64,000 bases of DNA, taken from positions 22,086 to 86,085 of the forward strand of contig CAZURK010000024.1 of assembly GCA_964623055.1 (NCBI GenBank), in the 5' to 3' direction. Of this stretch, positions 1 through 8,588 are shown in pieces; the first letter of the stretch is position 1, and every line of letters starts with the position of its first letter. Source of the stretch: JADHUC01 sp964623055. GTDB taxonomy: Bacteria; Planctomycetota; Planctomycetia; Pirellulales; Pirellulaceae. Both the position numbers and the translations under genes were made by a program. The notes beneath the pieces are model-generated. The model made no database searches, was not told the origin of the DNA, and was given only the letters and a program-made list of their open reading frames with translations.

Positions 1-1260
1 GATGCCTACTAGCGCCCATTCGTCGGCCTCGGTGTCAGGCCGGTGTGGCCCGAGATTGCCTTCGACGTAGATTCTGGGATTTCCGGCCTCGAATAGGATT
101 TCGTACGGTCCGGTCTGCGTCGATGGACCCGGAATGAAGTAGTTGCCGATGAAGTTCAGGAATGTATTCGCATCATTGTCAGTGATTTCGGCCGGTAGTA
201 CACCCCAGTCGTAGATCACATTGTTCACCACGTCGTGCGTTCCGCCGTCGGAGATCAGCGGGTTGCGGAAGTCGTTGTGGGCCAGGAGATTGTGGTGTAC
301 CGAGACATGGTAGGAACTATCGCCTATCAGCAAGCCCGCGCTGTGTGTCTTCTTGCGGTGCCGGCTTCGGTCGAGCGCCTCGCTGATAATCGACCACGAA
401 ATCGTGATGTCGTGGGCCCCGTACCATGTGCTGACGCATTCGTCTTCCGACCAGCTTGCCGACACATGATCCAGCACGACGTTGTACGCGCCGTCGATCT
501 CGCCGTGCTTTCCCATGATCGAGATGGCGTCGTTTACGTCAGCATCCACCGGACCCTCGTTTCCCGGACGCACGCGGATGTGTTGGATCAGCACGTCGTG
601 ACTCATGACCGCGATTCCGGCGCCCTTGACGCAGATTCCGTCACCGGGCGCCGTCTGGCCGGCGATGGTCACGAACGGATGCGAGATGTACAACTCGGAT
701 TTCAGTTCGATCGTGCCGGCCGTGCGAAAGACAATTATGCGAGGGGACGGTTCACTCACGGCCGCGCGCAGCGATCCGGGGCCGTCGTCGGCCAGCGACG
801 TGACTTCGATCACCTTACCGCCGCGGCCGGCCGGCGTGCGCGTGCCGAAACCTTGAGCGCCGGGGAACACAGGCAAGCCGACTTGCGGTTCGACCGGCCT
901 GGGAGTGCTGGGGTTCTTTGGCGTCCGCGGCGTAAACGCAGCCCTCAGCATCGGAATGCCGATGAAGACTACGAAAGCAACGAACAGCAATCCGCCTGCC
1001 GTCGTTGCAAGTCGTCCCATGACCGGGGCGCAACGCCTGCGGACCATTCGTACACCCAACACTACCGCAGCCAGTGGACAGATCAACATTGCCCCAAAGA
1101 CCATCCAGGGGCCAGGAAACTTCATCAGGTAGGCATCGAAGATATTCACGATGCGGAAACGAAACAGCAACGCTGTTACCCAAAGGACGATAGGAATGCC
1201 GAGAAACAGATAGACGAGTTTGCTATGCCGCGATTCGCGTGGGAGATTAGATGGATCCAT
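1..1260 (-). CDS. Membrane-anchored pectate-lyase-like beta-helix protein, 3' end outside window
   Basis: Reverse-strand reading frame open from an ATG at 1260 to the left edge without a stop, so only the first 420 codons are present. Residues about 15-110 hold three hydrophobic stretches (the first is YLFLGIPIVLWVTALLF), which look like membrane anchors rather than a cleavable signal. After a Pro-rich linker comes FPGAQGFGTRTPAGRGGKV, the usual opening of the polysaccharide lyase family 1 beta-helix in environmental bacteria. Helix-coil motifs follow (VTIAGQTAPGDGI, LIQHIRVRPG, NVVLDHVSASWSEDE, VHHNLLAHNDFRNP). The protein probably acts outside the cytoplasm on pectin or another acidic polysaccharide; the substrate is inference. 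The catalytic arginine region cannot be judged because the C-terminus is missing. Alternative: a non-catalytic beta-helix protein. Confidence 0.85.
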   Translation of the reverse strand, partial: MDPSNLPRESRHSKLVYLFLGIPIVLWVTALLFRFRIVNIFDAYLMKFPGPWMVFGAMLICPLAAVVLGVRMVRRRCAPVMGRLATTAGGLLFVAFVVFIGIPMLRAAFTPRTPKNPSTPRPVEPQVGLPVFPGAQGFGTRTPAGRGGKVIEVTSLADDGPGSLRAAVSEPSPRIIVFRTAGTIELKSELYISHPFVTIAGQTAPGDGICVKGAGIAVMSHDVLIQHIRVRPGNEGPVDADVNDAISIMGKHGEIDGAYNVVLDHVSASWSEDECVSTWYGAHDITISWSIISEALDRSRHRKKTHSAGLLIGDSSYHVSVHHNLLAHNDFRNPLISDGGTHDVVNNVIYDWGVLPAEITDNDANTFLNFIGNYFIPGPSTQTGPYEILFEAGNPRIYVEGNLGPHRPDTEADEWALVGI

Positions 1261-1274
1261 GCCGCACCTCGCGA

Positions 1275-1355
1275 GTAGGTCCCGCTTGCCGAGCGGGACC
1301 TTGGATGCTGAGGGCTGTTAGCGCTTCGAGGTCCCGCTCGGCAAGCGGGACCTAC
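1275..1355. repeat. Perfect 27-nt inverted repeat, each arm itself a hairpin
   Basis: Left arm 1275-1301 and right arm 1329-1355 are exact reverse complements. Each arm is also internally palindromic (aggtcccgct ... agcgggacct), so the element can fold as one long hairpin or as two short ones. It lies between the start of the pectate-lyase-like gene and the 3' end of the sulfatase gene, both on the minus strand. It may act as a terminator for neither, as a REP-like element, or as an mRNA-stabilising structure. Confidence 0.9.
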
Positions 1356-1418
1356 CTGCTCGGCAGCCCTCCGGCATTCGGTTGAACATCGTCGTCGCAG
1401 GCCGCCAAGAAACGCTCA

Positions 1419-2903
1419 TTATTGTCTATCGGGATTCGCCGATGGCAATTGGGCTCCAACAGCCTCGCGCCATTCAACCAATCGTTGACGCAATTCGGCG
1501 GCCTTTTCGGGCTTCTCGGTTGACAAATCCTTGGCTTCCCCGACGTCCTCGGCCAGGTTGTACAGTTCCACGTGCCCGTCTTCGAAATACTCCAGCAACT
1601 TCCAGTCGCCAGCACGCACGGCACTGACCGGAGATGTCGTCGGATAGTAGTGCGGATAGTGGAAGTACAGGGCATCGCGCTCAAGCGACGCGTTTGGATC
1701 CTTCAGCAGCGGCACGAGGCTGACCCCTTCAATCTCTGCGTTGTGCTCGTCGTCGCCCGCCGCGCCCACGATGTCGCGGATCGTAGGATAGAAGTCCGTC
1801 GTAACCACGGGCTCGTCACATACGCGGCCAGGCTGTGTCACTCCGGGCCAATGGAAAATCAGCGGCACGCGCACACCGCCTTCGTACAACGAGCCTTTGC
1901 CGGAACGCAATGGCGTGTTGCGAGTGACTTGCTGACTATTGTAGTTGTTGACAAAACCGCCGTTGTCGGACGTGAAAATGACCAGCGTGTTGTCCGCAAT
2001 GCCTCGTTCGTCGAGCTTCGTCAAGATTCGACCAACGTTCTCGTCCAGACTGTGGTGCATGGCCGCGTAGTGTGCGTTGTCGTGATCCATGCCTTCTTTG
2101 ATCTTCTTCTGGTAGTACTCCACCAACTCGGGCTTGCCTTCGATCGGTGTGTGCACCGTGTAGTAGCACATGTTCAAGAAGAACGGCTGGTCGCCGGCGC
2201 GGTCGATGATCGCCAGCGCCTCGTCGGTCAGTCGATCCGTCAGGTACTCACCCTCGTTGCCAAACGGTAAACCGGGCACATACCGTAATTCGCGTGCGCC
2301 GCCGAACAAGCCTCGATACGGATAGAAGAAGGTCGGCGGACAACCCCAGAAGCTGCCGCCGACGTGGACGTCGAAACCGTGGTTCTCCGGATAGTGGGCC
2401 GCATCGCCCAGGTGCCATTTGCCGACGTGCGCGGTCAGGTATCCTTCAGCGTCAAGCACTTCCGCCAATGTCGTCTCAGTCAGCCGTAAGTTGCCTTCAG
2501 TAACTGGCGGAACCAGCTTTCGGCGCATCCACTTGGGCGGTTCACCCGACGACTCGTGCCAAACCGTGATATGCAGCCGCGCCGGTGACTTGCCGGTCAT
2601 GATCGAAGCCCGTGTTGGTGTACAGACCGGAGCCGCAGCGTAGGCATCCGTGAAGCGTACGGCCCCTTGGGCCAATCGGTCAATGTTCGGCGTCTCGTGC
2701 AAGTCGCTGCCATAGCAGCTCAATCCGGTCCATCCCAAATCGTCCACCAGGATCAGAACCACATTAGGCTTGTCCGCAGCGTTTGCATGCTGCAATCCGA
2801 TAGAACACAGCAGGCCGAAGGCCAAAACGATCAATCCAGTCTGCTTGGATAACCCAAGTCCGCTCGGTGGCCACGCTGCAACCCACTTTCTTGATTCAGT
2901 CAT
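1419..2903 (-). CDS. Secreted arylsulfatase (sulfatase family S1)
   Basis: 494 residues. A signal-like hydrophobic segment (about 22-42, ending HANA) precedes the sulfatase core. ILVDDLG (D54, D55) gives the first calcium ligands. The formylglycine signature is C94-T-P-T-R98, a canonical CxPxR site. GKWHLG (161-166) supplies the conserved Lys and His, and TSDNGG (D313, N314) the remaining metal ligands. The family hydrolyses sulfate esters after the cysteine is oxidised to formylglycine; the substrate cannot be read from sequence. The start at 2903 is supported by GGAG about 8 nt upstream. The gene is divergent from the PfkB/xylose isomerase pair. Length and motif spacing are normal and the gene looks intact. 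Confidence 0.95.
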   Translation of the reverse strand: MTESRKWVAAWPPSGLGLSKQTGLIVLAFGLLCSIGLQHANAADKPNVVLILVDDLGWTGLSCYGSDLHETPNIDRLAQGAVRFTDAYAAAPVCTPTRASIMTGKSPARLHITVWHESSGEPPKWMRRKLVPPVTEGNLRLTETTLAEVLDAEGYLTAHVGKWHLGDAAHYPENHGFDVHVGGSFWGCPPTFFYPYRGLFGGARELRYVPGLPFGNEGEYLTDRLTDEALAIIDRAGDQPFFLNMCYYTVHTPIEGKPELVEYYQKKIKEGMDHDNAHYAAMHHSLDENVGRILTKLDERGIADNTLVIFTSDNGGFVNNYNSQQVTRNTPLRSGKGSLYEGGVRVPLIFHWPGVTQPGRVCDEPVVTTDFYPTIRDIVGAAGDDEHNAEIEGVSLVPLLKDPNASLERDALYFHYPHYYPTTSPVSAVRAGDWKLLEYFEDGHVELYNLAEDVGEAKDLSTEKPEKAAELRQRLVEWREAVGAQLPSANPDRQ

Positions 2904-3077
2904 TGTTCCAGCTCCATATCAACACGACGGATAGGACTTGCTTGCCACAGACTAGCATACCCCTTCGCTGTCCGCTATCATCAGTTCCCTTGAACCAGCG
3001 GATATCGTACCGTCTGCGACGTCGAGACTTCGACTGGAGACCGCCCGGCGGGTACAGATTTGTCTTGAGTGACAGCT

Positions 3078-4034
3078 ATGGAAAAGACCACTGATTGCGT
3101 TTTGTGTGGATCGTGTGTCGTCGACATCCTTGTGCGTCCGGTATCGTTGGACGTGGCTATCGGCGGCGGTCGGCTTGTCCAAGTCGATCCGATTGAAGTG
3201 ACGACGGGCGGGATCGTCTCGAACGCAGGCGTCGCCATGGCACGCTTGGGGATGAACGTGGCTGCGTTCAGTTATGTTGGCAACGACGAATGGGCGTCCG
3301 TCATAAGACGCAAGTACGAAGCCGAAGGTATCGACGCCACCTACCTGTTGGCTCATCCGACCGAGGCCACCAGCACAACGGCCGTTCTAATTGACCCGTC
3401 AGGCGAACGGAGTTTCGCGCATTGCGTTGGCGCGCCGCGGACGATGGATGGAAAGATGTATCGCGACAATCTGGATGTCTTCCGCCGCAGCCGTATGACG
3501 GTGATCGGCTACTACTCGTTGATGCCTAATCTGGAGAAGGATCTTGCAGACGTGCTAGCGGAGATTCGCGGTTTGGGTTGCCTGACCGCGCTGGATGCTG
3601 CGGGTGAGGGTGGGACGATGGATCCGCTGTCCCAGATTCTCCCACACTTGGACATCTATATTCCCAGCCACGCCGAGGCAACGCATCAGACCGGCGAAAG
3701 CGATCCCAGGAAGATCATCGACACCTACCGCAAGTGCGGCGCTCCGGGGCTGCTGGGCGTGAAGCTTGGTTCGGAAGGCGCGTTGTTGAGCCCGAAGGCC
3801 GGCGAATACGTACCGATCGAGTGCGCACCTCTGCCCGGGCCGATCGTCGATACCAATGGAGCTGGAGACAGCTTCTACGCCGGCGTCTTGACAGGATTGC
3901 TAAAGGGAATGGATGCTGCCGAGGCGGGCCGACTGGGCGCGGCAGCCGGAGCGTGTTGTGTCACGGGTATGGGCGCGAGCGCCGGCTTGCGGAACTTCGA
4001 AGAAACCGCGAAACTCGCGAATCTGGACGCGTGA
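3078..4034 (+). CDS. PfkB-family carbohydrate kinase
   Basis: About 318 residues. The C-terminal PfkB signature DTNGAGDSFYAG is intact, with the catalytic base at D264. An N-terminal glycine-rich segment (GGIVSNAGVAMARLGM) matches the sugar-contact region. Members phosphorylate ribose, fructose, 2-keto-3-deoxygluconate, adenosine and similar substrates with ATP, so the exact substrate is open. The ATG at 3078 is preferred over the in-frame GTG at 3069 because TTGAG sits about 8 nt upstream, but the signal is weak. Cytoplasmic (no signal peptide). A xylose-isomerase-like gene follows after 72 nt on the same strand. An isomerase plus a kinase suggests a small sugar-entry module. Confidence 0.93.
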   Translation: MEKTTDCVLCGSCVVDILVRPVSLDVAIGGGRLVQVDPIEVTTGGIVSNAGVAMARLGMNVAAFSYVGNDEWASVIRRKYEAEGIDATYLLAHPTEATSTTAVLIDPSGERSFAHCVGAPRTMDGKMYRDNLDVFRRSRMTVIGYYSLMPNLEKDLADVLAEIRGLGCLTALDAAGEGGTMDPLSQILPHLDIYIPSHAEATHQTGESDPRKIIDTYRKCGAPGLLGVKLGSEGALLSPKAGEYVPIECAPLPGPIVDTNGAGDSFYAGVLTGLLKGMDAAEAGRLGAAAGACCVTGMGASAGLRNFEETAKLANLDA

Positions 4035-4106
4035 GGCCTCGAGAATCAAAGTGAAAGAAGACCAATTTCCGAATACTGACTACTCGTTTGCGTAGGGAGA
4101 CAAATC

Positions 4107-5141
4107 ATGGCCGCTGATTATCGTTTTTCGTTTGGACCGTGGAACATTCACGAAGGCGCCGACCCGTTTGGACCGACTGTGCGTCCAACCATTCAGTTCG
4201 CCGAAAAGCTGCCCTTATACAAAAAACTGGGGTTCGACGCCGTTCAGTTTCACGACGACGATGCCGTGCCGAACATTGACGACAAGTCGGCGGCTGAGGT
4301 CGCGCAGGAGGCGGCCGAGGTACGAAAGATGCTCGACGGCGAAGGGCTGGTTGCGGAATTCGTGGCGCCTCGATTGTGGGAAAGTCCCGCTGGCATCGAC
4401 GGCGGCTTCACGGCGAACGACGCGGAATCGCGAGCGTGGGCCATTGGTCGTCTGAAACAGACCGCCGACATCTGCGACATCCTGGGCACCCGGCTGATCG
4501 TGTTGTGGCTGGCTCGCGAAGGCACTTATGTTCGTGAATCGAAAAACGCCATCGAAGCACATCACCAGCTAGTTGATGCGATCAATCAAGTGCTGGAGCA
4601 CAACACGAGCATCGAAATCGCCATCGAGCCCAAACCGAACGAGCCGGCCGATCAGGCATACATACCGACTATTGGTCATGCCCTCGCACTGGCACACCGG
4701 ACGGTCGACCCGTCGCGAGTCGGCGGGCTGATCGAAACGGCGCATGCCCTATTGGCAGGATTGGATCCGTCGGACGAGATGGCGTTTGCCCTGGCAGCAG
4801 ATAAACTCTGGAGCGTCCATCTGAACGATCAGAACGGACTGAAGTTCGATCAGGACAAATCGTTCGGCTCGGCCAACCTGCGCGGCGCCTACAATCAGGT
4901 CCGCGTGCTGGAACTGGCCGGCTACGCCGAAACGGGCCGATTCGTGGGCTTGGATGTGAAGGCCATGCGCACGCAAAAAGCGGATGCCGCAAACAAGCAC
5001 TTGACGAACAGCCGCGAGGTGTTCTTGAAACTAGTCGAGAAGGTCCGCGCATTCCCGAGGGAAGTGGAACAGCAATGCGTCGCCGACCGCGACTACGAAG
5101 GGCTTGAACTGGCCGTCCTGTCTCACCTGATGGGCGGATAG
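4107..5141 (+). CDS. xylA: Xylose isomerase-type TIM-barrel enzyme
   Basis: 344 residues with the active-site landmarks of class I (Streptomyces-type) xylose isomerase: FHDDD (H49, D52), EPKPNEP (E174, K176), ETAHALLAG (E210, H213), FDQDKSFG (D248, D250) and GLDVKAMR (D283). These correspond to the catalytic His/Asp pair and both divalent-metal sites. The family interconverts D-xylose and D-xylulose and also acts on glucose/fructose. The protein is shorter than the Streptomyces enzyme (about 388), mainly at the C-terminus. The start is supported by AGGGAG at 4094-4099. It follows the PfkB kinase by 72 nt and is probably co-transcribed. The preference for xylose over another aldose is inference. 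Confidence 0.92.
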   Translation: MAADYRFSFGPWNIHEGADPFGPTVRPTIQFAEKLPLYKKLGFDAVQFHDDDAVPNIDDKSAAEVAQEAAEVRKMLDGEGLVAEFVAPRLWESPAGIDGGFTANDAESRAWAIGRLKQTADICDILGTRLIVLWLAREGTYVRESKNAIEAHHQLVDAINQVLEHNTSIEIAIEPKPNEPADQAYIPTIGHALALAHRTVDPSRVGGLIETAHALLAGLDPSDEMAFALAADKLWSVHLNDQNGLKFDQDKSFGSANLRGAYNQVRVLELAGYAETGRFVGLDVKAMRTQKADAANKHLTNSREVFLKLVEKVRAFPREVEQQCVADRDYEGLELAVLSHLMGG

Positions 5142-5189
5142 TCAGCCAAAGTCGGGCCTATACCGCTCCCGGTCAAGCTTGCCACATCG

Positions 5190-5255
5190 CACACGAGCCC
5201 GAAGCGCAAGCGAGGCAGTAAGTTACGTCCCTCGCTTGCGCTTCGGGCTTGTGTG
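5190..5255. repeat. 25-nt inverted repeat in a convergent gap
   Basis: Left arm 5190-5214 and right arm 5231-5255 pair with one mismatch around a 16-nt loop. Flanking sequence (taccgct near 5161 and agcggta near 5269) can extend the stem. It lies between the 3' ends of the xylose isomerase gene (plus) and the anchored unknown gene (minus), so a bidirectional terminator role is plausible. No U-tract follows, so the role is not certain. The rest of the 5142-5405 gap shows nothing recognisable. Confidence 0.85.
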
Positions 5256-5405
5256 ATTTCGGGCCGGTAGCGGTACGGACATAGAGGCGCTGTTAGCGGT
5301 GCTGCCGTCGCGAAGGAGGCCCTGATCGGCTTCTTGGATCGCGCCCTTACTCCGAGGTTGAATACCGAAGTTCACAGACATTTGCTGGGCCACCTTGTTG
5401 TCCCT

Positions 5406-6335
5406 TCAAGCCACTACCATTCGCCAGAGCCACGCGAGAAGGATCAATGTGCCGAACAAGCCGACCGCAAGATGGCTTCGACGGTAACCACGGGTGAGGC
5501 GGTCGAGTCGATAGGCGGCCCAGATGGCTGCGGCCAGCACCAGAGATGCCAAGAGTGTTGCCAAGGCCAGCTTTGCTCGATCCTTCCATAGGTTCCAGGC
5601 GAGTGCTGACTTCCATTCGACCAGCAATGGTTGGGGAACCCCGATCAACAGATGACGACGGTATTGCGTCCCGTAGGGCCGCACTTTCTCCTCGACGTGT
5701 TCGTCGCTACGAACTCGCGTATCCGCCAACAGGCACGGGATCGGCGGCACCGAAGGCTTGCAGTCGGCGTGGCCGTCAGGGGCGATTTCTCGCTGAAGCT
5801 CGCGCGTCAACTGCTGTTGGGCCGCGACGGATGCCTGGTCGGCATCAAAACTCCAGTCGCTGCACACTCGAAACCATGCGTAGGCGGGGTCGCGGCCGTC
5901 GATGTGGCCGTCGATCCAGTCTTTGCCGAGATGAAATGCGGTGTACCTTTTCTCGCTGCAGAAGATCTCGATTTGGTGACGAGTTCCCAGCGTTCTCGTG
6001 GCGACCTGGATGACCACCCACGTACCGGGGCTCTGATCCGACGCGTCTCCCAACGTGGCTTGGCGACCCGTGTCCTCCAGCGCCAACGCCAACGATTCTG
6101 CCGCTGTTCGCGTTTCGCGATCTTCTGCCGCGAGCACCTTGATGCAAATCCCCGTTTCTCGGGCAATGTCGGCGGTCAGTTCCCGGACGAGTTGCCTTGC
6201 TGCACCTGACTGGCTCTTGTGCACGGAATCCCGCGTGGAGCCTAACCAAATCTCCGCCGCCCGCACCGGACGGGCGGCCAAGGAAAACACGCACGCGGCG
6301 ATTGCGACGCGGAGAAGAGCGGAGCGTTGGGTCAT
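5406..6335 (-). CDS. Unknown exported protein with two C-terminal membrane segments
   Basis: 309 residues, family not recognised. A signal peptide (residues 1-27, ending ARPVRA) is followed by a roughly 200-residue extracytoplasmic domain containing two cysteine-bearing segments (FRVCSDW; DCKPSVPPIPC). Two strong hydrophobic stretches lie near the C-terminus (ALATLLASLVLAAAIWAAYRL; LAVGLFGTLILLAWLWRMV). The topology suggests a domain outside the cytoplasmic membrane tethered by a C-terminal hairpin. GGGAGAG upstream of the ATG supports the start. It begins 18 nt after the coiled-coil gene at 6354-7121, so the two form an operon divergent from the GTPase operon at 7476. No enzymatic motif is visible. 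Confidence 0.85.
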   Translation of the reverse strand: MTQRSALLRVAIAACVFSLAARPVRAAEIWLGSTRDSVHKSQSGAARQLVRELTADIARETGICIKVLAAEDRETRTAAESLALALEDTGRQATLGDASDQSPGTWVVIQVATRTLGTRHQIEIFCSEKRYTAFHLGKDWIDGHIDGRDPAYAWFRVCSDWSFDADQASVAAQQQLTRELQREIAPDGHADCKPSVPPIPCLLADTRVRSDEHVEEKVRPYGTQYRRHLLIGVPQPLLVEWKSALAWNLWKDRAKLALATLLASLVLAAAIWAAYRLDRLTRGYRRSHLAVGLFGTLILLAWLWRMVVA

Positions 6336-6353
6336 CTTGCTCTCTCCCGGCGG

Positions 6354-7121
6354 TTAGCGTTTCGCGAAGTAGTCGTCGAACTTCTCCGTTGCGGACCGGC
6401 CGTCTGCGTCGACGGGGATTTCGCCTACCACCGTTTGCTCGCTCTCGACCAGCTTGTGCAGGATACGGATCCGTTTTTCGAGGTCGGTTGCCAAGTCTTT
6501 TGTCTCTTTGAGCTTCGAGTGATCGAAGTGGAAATCGCCCGCCTGTTGGGCCAGTTCGACTGTCTTCAATTCTGCCTGGAGGGCCTCGGCCTTTTCCTCC
6601 AGCAGGTCGCGTTGCTGCCGGTAGTGACGGATCTTGGCCGTGGCCGCCTGGAGCGTCTGGCCCCGCGTTTCCAGGATGCGGCGTTTCGCTTCAAGCTGAA
6701 ACTGAGTGTCGTCGTATTTCGTCAAACGTCGTCCAAGGTCCTCTTCGACCTCCTGGCGGGAGAAGGTTTGCCCGCCGAAATCGTACGAGGACTGGTCCTT
6801 CTGTAAGGCGTCACGCAGCTTCTGCATCTGCTGCTTGGCTTCTTCCTGGTCTGTCTGGACGCAGGCGATTTCCCGTTCGAGGTACTCGACTTCCACGTCG
6901 AGCTGGGCCGCGACTTTCTGATTCGCCTGGAGTTCCGGAATCAGATCGTCGGTCATCTTCCGGAGCCGCTTCAGTTCGAACGCAATTGGCACGGCATCCT
7001 TGATCGTTCGCCGCAATTCACCTTCGGCCGTCCGCACGTAGGTCCAAATGGTTCCTACCCCGATCCAGAAGGCCACTACGATGGTGACCGCCAACCAGAA
7101 ACCTGTGCGTTTGAACAACAT
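6354..7121 (-). CDS. Membrane-anchored long coiled-coil protein
   Basis: 255 residues, family not recognised. One N-terminal transmembrane segment (about 8-28: FWLAVTIVVAFWIGVGTIWT) is followed by about 200 residues of charged heptad-like sequence rich in Glu, Gln, Lys and Leu, typical of a long coiled coil. A near-perfect Shine-Dalgarno sequence (AGGGAGGTGA, 7125-7134 on the reverse strand) sits just upstream of the ATG. The stop is 18 nt before the next gene (5406-6335). The anchored rod may act as a scaffold for the neighbouring signalling proteins, but this rests only on proximity. The topology (rod in or out) is unclear. Confidence 0.85.
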   Translation of the reverse strand: MLFKRTGFWLAVTIVVAFWIGVGTIWTYVRTAEGELRRTIKDAVPIAFELKRLRKMTDDLIPELQANQKVAAQLDVEVEYLEREIACVQTDQEEAKQQMQKLRDALQKDQSSYDFGGQTFSRQEVEEDLGRRLTKYDDTQFQLEAKRRILETRGQTLQAATAKIRHYRQQRDLLEEKAEALQAELKTVELAQQAGDFHFDHSKLKETKDLATDLEKRIRILHKLVESEQTVVGEIPVDADGRSATEKFDDYFAKR

Positions 7122-7475
7122 AACTCACCTCCCTTTCCAGAAAGTCTTTGGTTCGTTTGCATGCACCCGGCCTGCCCGTCGGGCGTCTGCAAAGATGGCG
7201 AACGAAAAGTGGGATTCTGGCAAGTTTGAGGACAAGAATTCGCAGAAAAATCCGGCTATCCGGGCATCGGAGTAGCGCGTCGGCCTCGTCCTTCGTCGTC
7301 AGCCGGAGCCGATGTACAGAGCCCTTCGAAGGCGATACGATGGACCTCGGCGAGGAAATTTCAGAATAATTTGCGGAAAAGCATCCAGATCGGCCGGCAA
7401 GCTTCGCCTTGACTCACAGACAATAGCCGCGCCGTGCCCGCGAAATGAAGAACGTGTGGTAAAGGAGAGAGTGTT
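7122..7475. other. Divergent intergenic region between two signalling operons
   Basis: 354 bases without a credible gene. It must hold the promoters of both the minus-strand coiled-coil operon and the plus-strand GTPase operon. I see both ribosome binding sites but no convincing -35/-10 pair. A TTGACT at 7409-7414 has no matching -10 box at normal spacing. No tRNA, attachment site or long inverted repeat was seen. Confidence 0.6.
7461..7469 (+). promoter_or_regulatory. Ribosome binding site fixing a GTG start
   Basis: AAAGGAGAG lies 6 nt before the GTG at 7476. That GTG reads directly into the first CxxxxC pair of a zinc ribbon, so the site decides the start of the GTPase gene. Confidence 0.7.
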
Positions 7476-8534
7476 GTGTTATGCCCGTACAATCTGTGCC
7501 GCATGCATAAGAAATTCGACGAATCGAAAACGGAGAAGGGCTACCCAATCTACCAGTGTAAGAACTGCGGCGCTGAGATCCCCCCGCTGTATGTCGACGG
7601 CTACTGGAAGTATCCCCCAGTGATCATCAGTCTGGTTGGGTTTACTCGCCACGGCAAGACCGTCTACATCGCCTCGCTCTTTCGCGCCTTGCAGGAACTG
7701 TCCAAGTTCTGGCGTGGATTCCATTACAAGCTCCTCGACGAACACGGTTTGGATACGGTGAGAAGGATCCAGATGGGCATGGATGCCGGTGAGCTTCCAC
7801 CGCCCAGCCAGAAGCTGTTCCCCAAGCCGCTTCTGGTTCGCTTGGTGAAGATGCCGATTCTTCGTCCCGTCACTCTCGTGATTTACGATCAAAGCGGCGA
7901 GGTCTTCGACAATATCGCCGATATTCGCGAGTACGCTGACTACATCAAAGAGTCACCTGTGATGTTGTTCGTCCATAGCATCTCGCCCGTGGATGACGTT
8001 GCGAATTCCCTCGGCGTGCTGCTCGGCCGGTACGCGCTGGGGATGGCGGCCTTGGGGGCACCAAAGCGAAAGCAGCACTTGGTTGTCGCCCTGACAAAGG
8101 CGGACGAGGTGACCTTTCCGTTGGCTCATCTACCCCTGCAGCAACAACTGGCGAGAGGTTCTCTTGCAGACGCTTTCGTTGACAATAGTCGTTGGAAGTA
8201 TCGCGCCCGAGCGAGACAGTACATGAAAACGGTACGCGGCCGGTCCAAGCAGCTTGAGGAGTTTGTTGCCGGCCAACAAGGCGGCGCAGCATTTTTGGCG
8301 TTTTGCCGGAACCAGTTCCGAAGCAACTCGCACGCCGTGTCGTCGGCTCTGGGAGAACGGCCCGAGGACGGGAAGCTTCGCGCGTGGAGACCCAAGCAGG
8401 TTCTCGACGCGATGTTGCTCGTGATCGACAAATCGATTCCGTGGTGGCGGCGCCGGTACTGGCGGTGGTGGTTAACGATTTTCGCTCTCCTGGCAGCGAT
8501 CATCGGGGCTGCGGTGTTTTGTTCGTACTGGTAG
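7476..8534 (+). CDS. Zinc-ribbon TRAFAC-like GTPase with C-terminal membrane anchor
   Basis: 352 residues. An N-terminal zinc ribbon (C3, C8, C28, C31) precedes a P-loop: G55-F-T-R-H-G-K61-T62 is Walker A, D138-Q-S-G141 is the DxxG of G3, and T207-K208-A-D210 is the TKxD guanine-specificity motif. This set marks a GTPase rather than an ATPase. About 20 hydrophobic residues close the protein (WWLTIFALLAAIIGAAVFC), which probably tether it to the membrane with the switch domain in the cytoplasm. The layout resembles the DO-GTPase2 group described with GAP1-type proteins in predicted bacterial conflict systems; that assignment is from memory and from context. It starts a run with the HEAT-repeat, GAP1-like and kinase-SUMF1 genes. 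Confidence 0.9.
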   Translation: MLCPYNLCRMHKKFDESKTEKGYPIYQCKNCGAEIPPLYVDGYWKYPPVIISLVGFTRHGKTVYIASLFRALQELSKFWRGFHYKLLDEHGLDTVRRIQMGMDAGELPPPSQKLFPKPLLVRLVKMPILRPVTLVIYDQSGEVFDNIADIREYADYIKESPVMLFVHSISPVDDVANSLGVLLGRYALGMAALGAPKRKQHLVVALTKADEVTFPLAHLPLQQQLARGSLADAFVDNSRWKYRARARQYMKTVRGRSKQLEEFVAGQQGGAAFLAFCRNQFRSNSHAVSSALGERPEDGKLRAWRPKQVLDAMLLVIDKSIPWWRRRYWRWWLTIFALLAAIIGAAVFCSYW

Positions 8535-8588
8535 GGGCTCGGGGGCGGAACGGCACCCTAATCATCAAGTTGGGCGGTGGGCACCGAG

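Noticed and set aside
235..1278. Plus-strand open frame of 347 codons
   Set aside because: It is antisense to the pectate-lyase-like gene, whose reverse frame shows clear family motifs; the plus-strand product is Arg/His-rich without any motif.
7409..7440. Possible -35 box TTGACT
   Set aside because: No -10-like sequence at 16-18 nt spacing, so no promoter is called.
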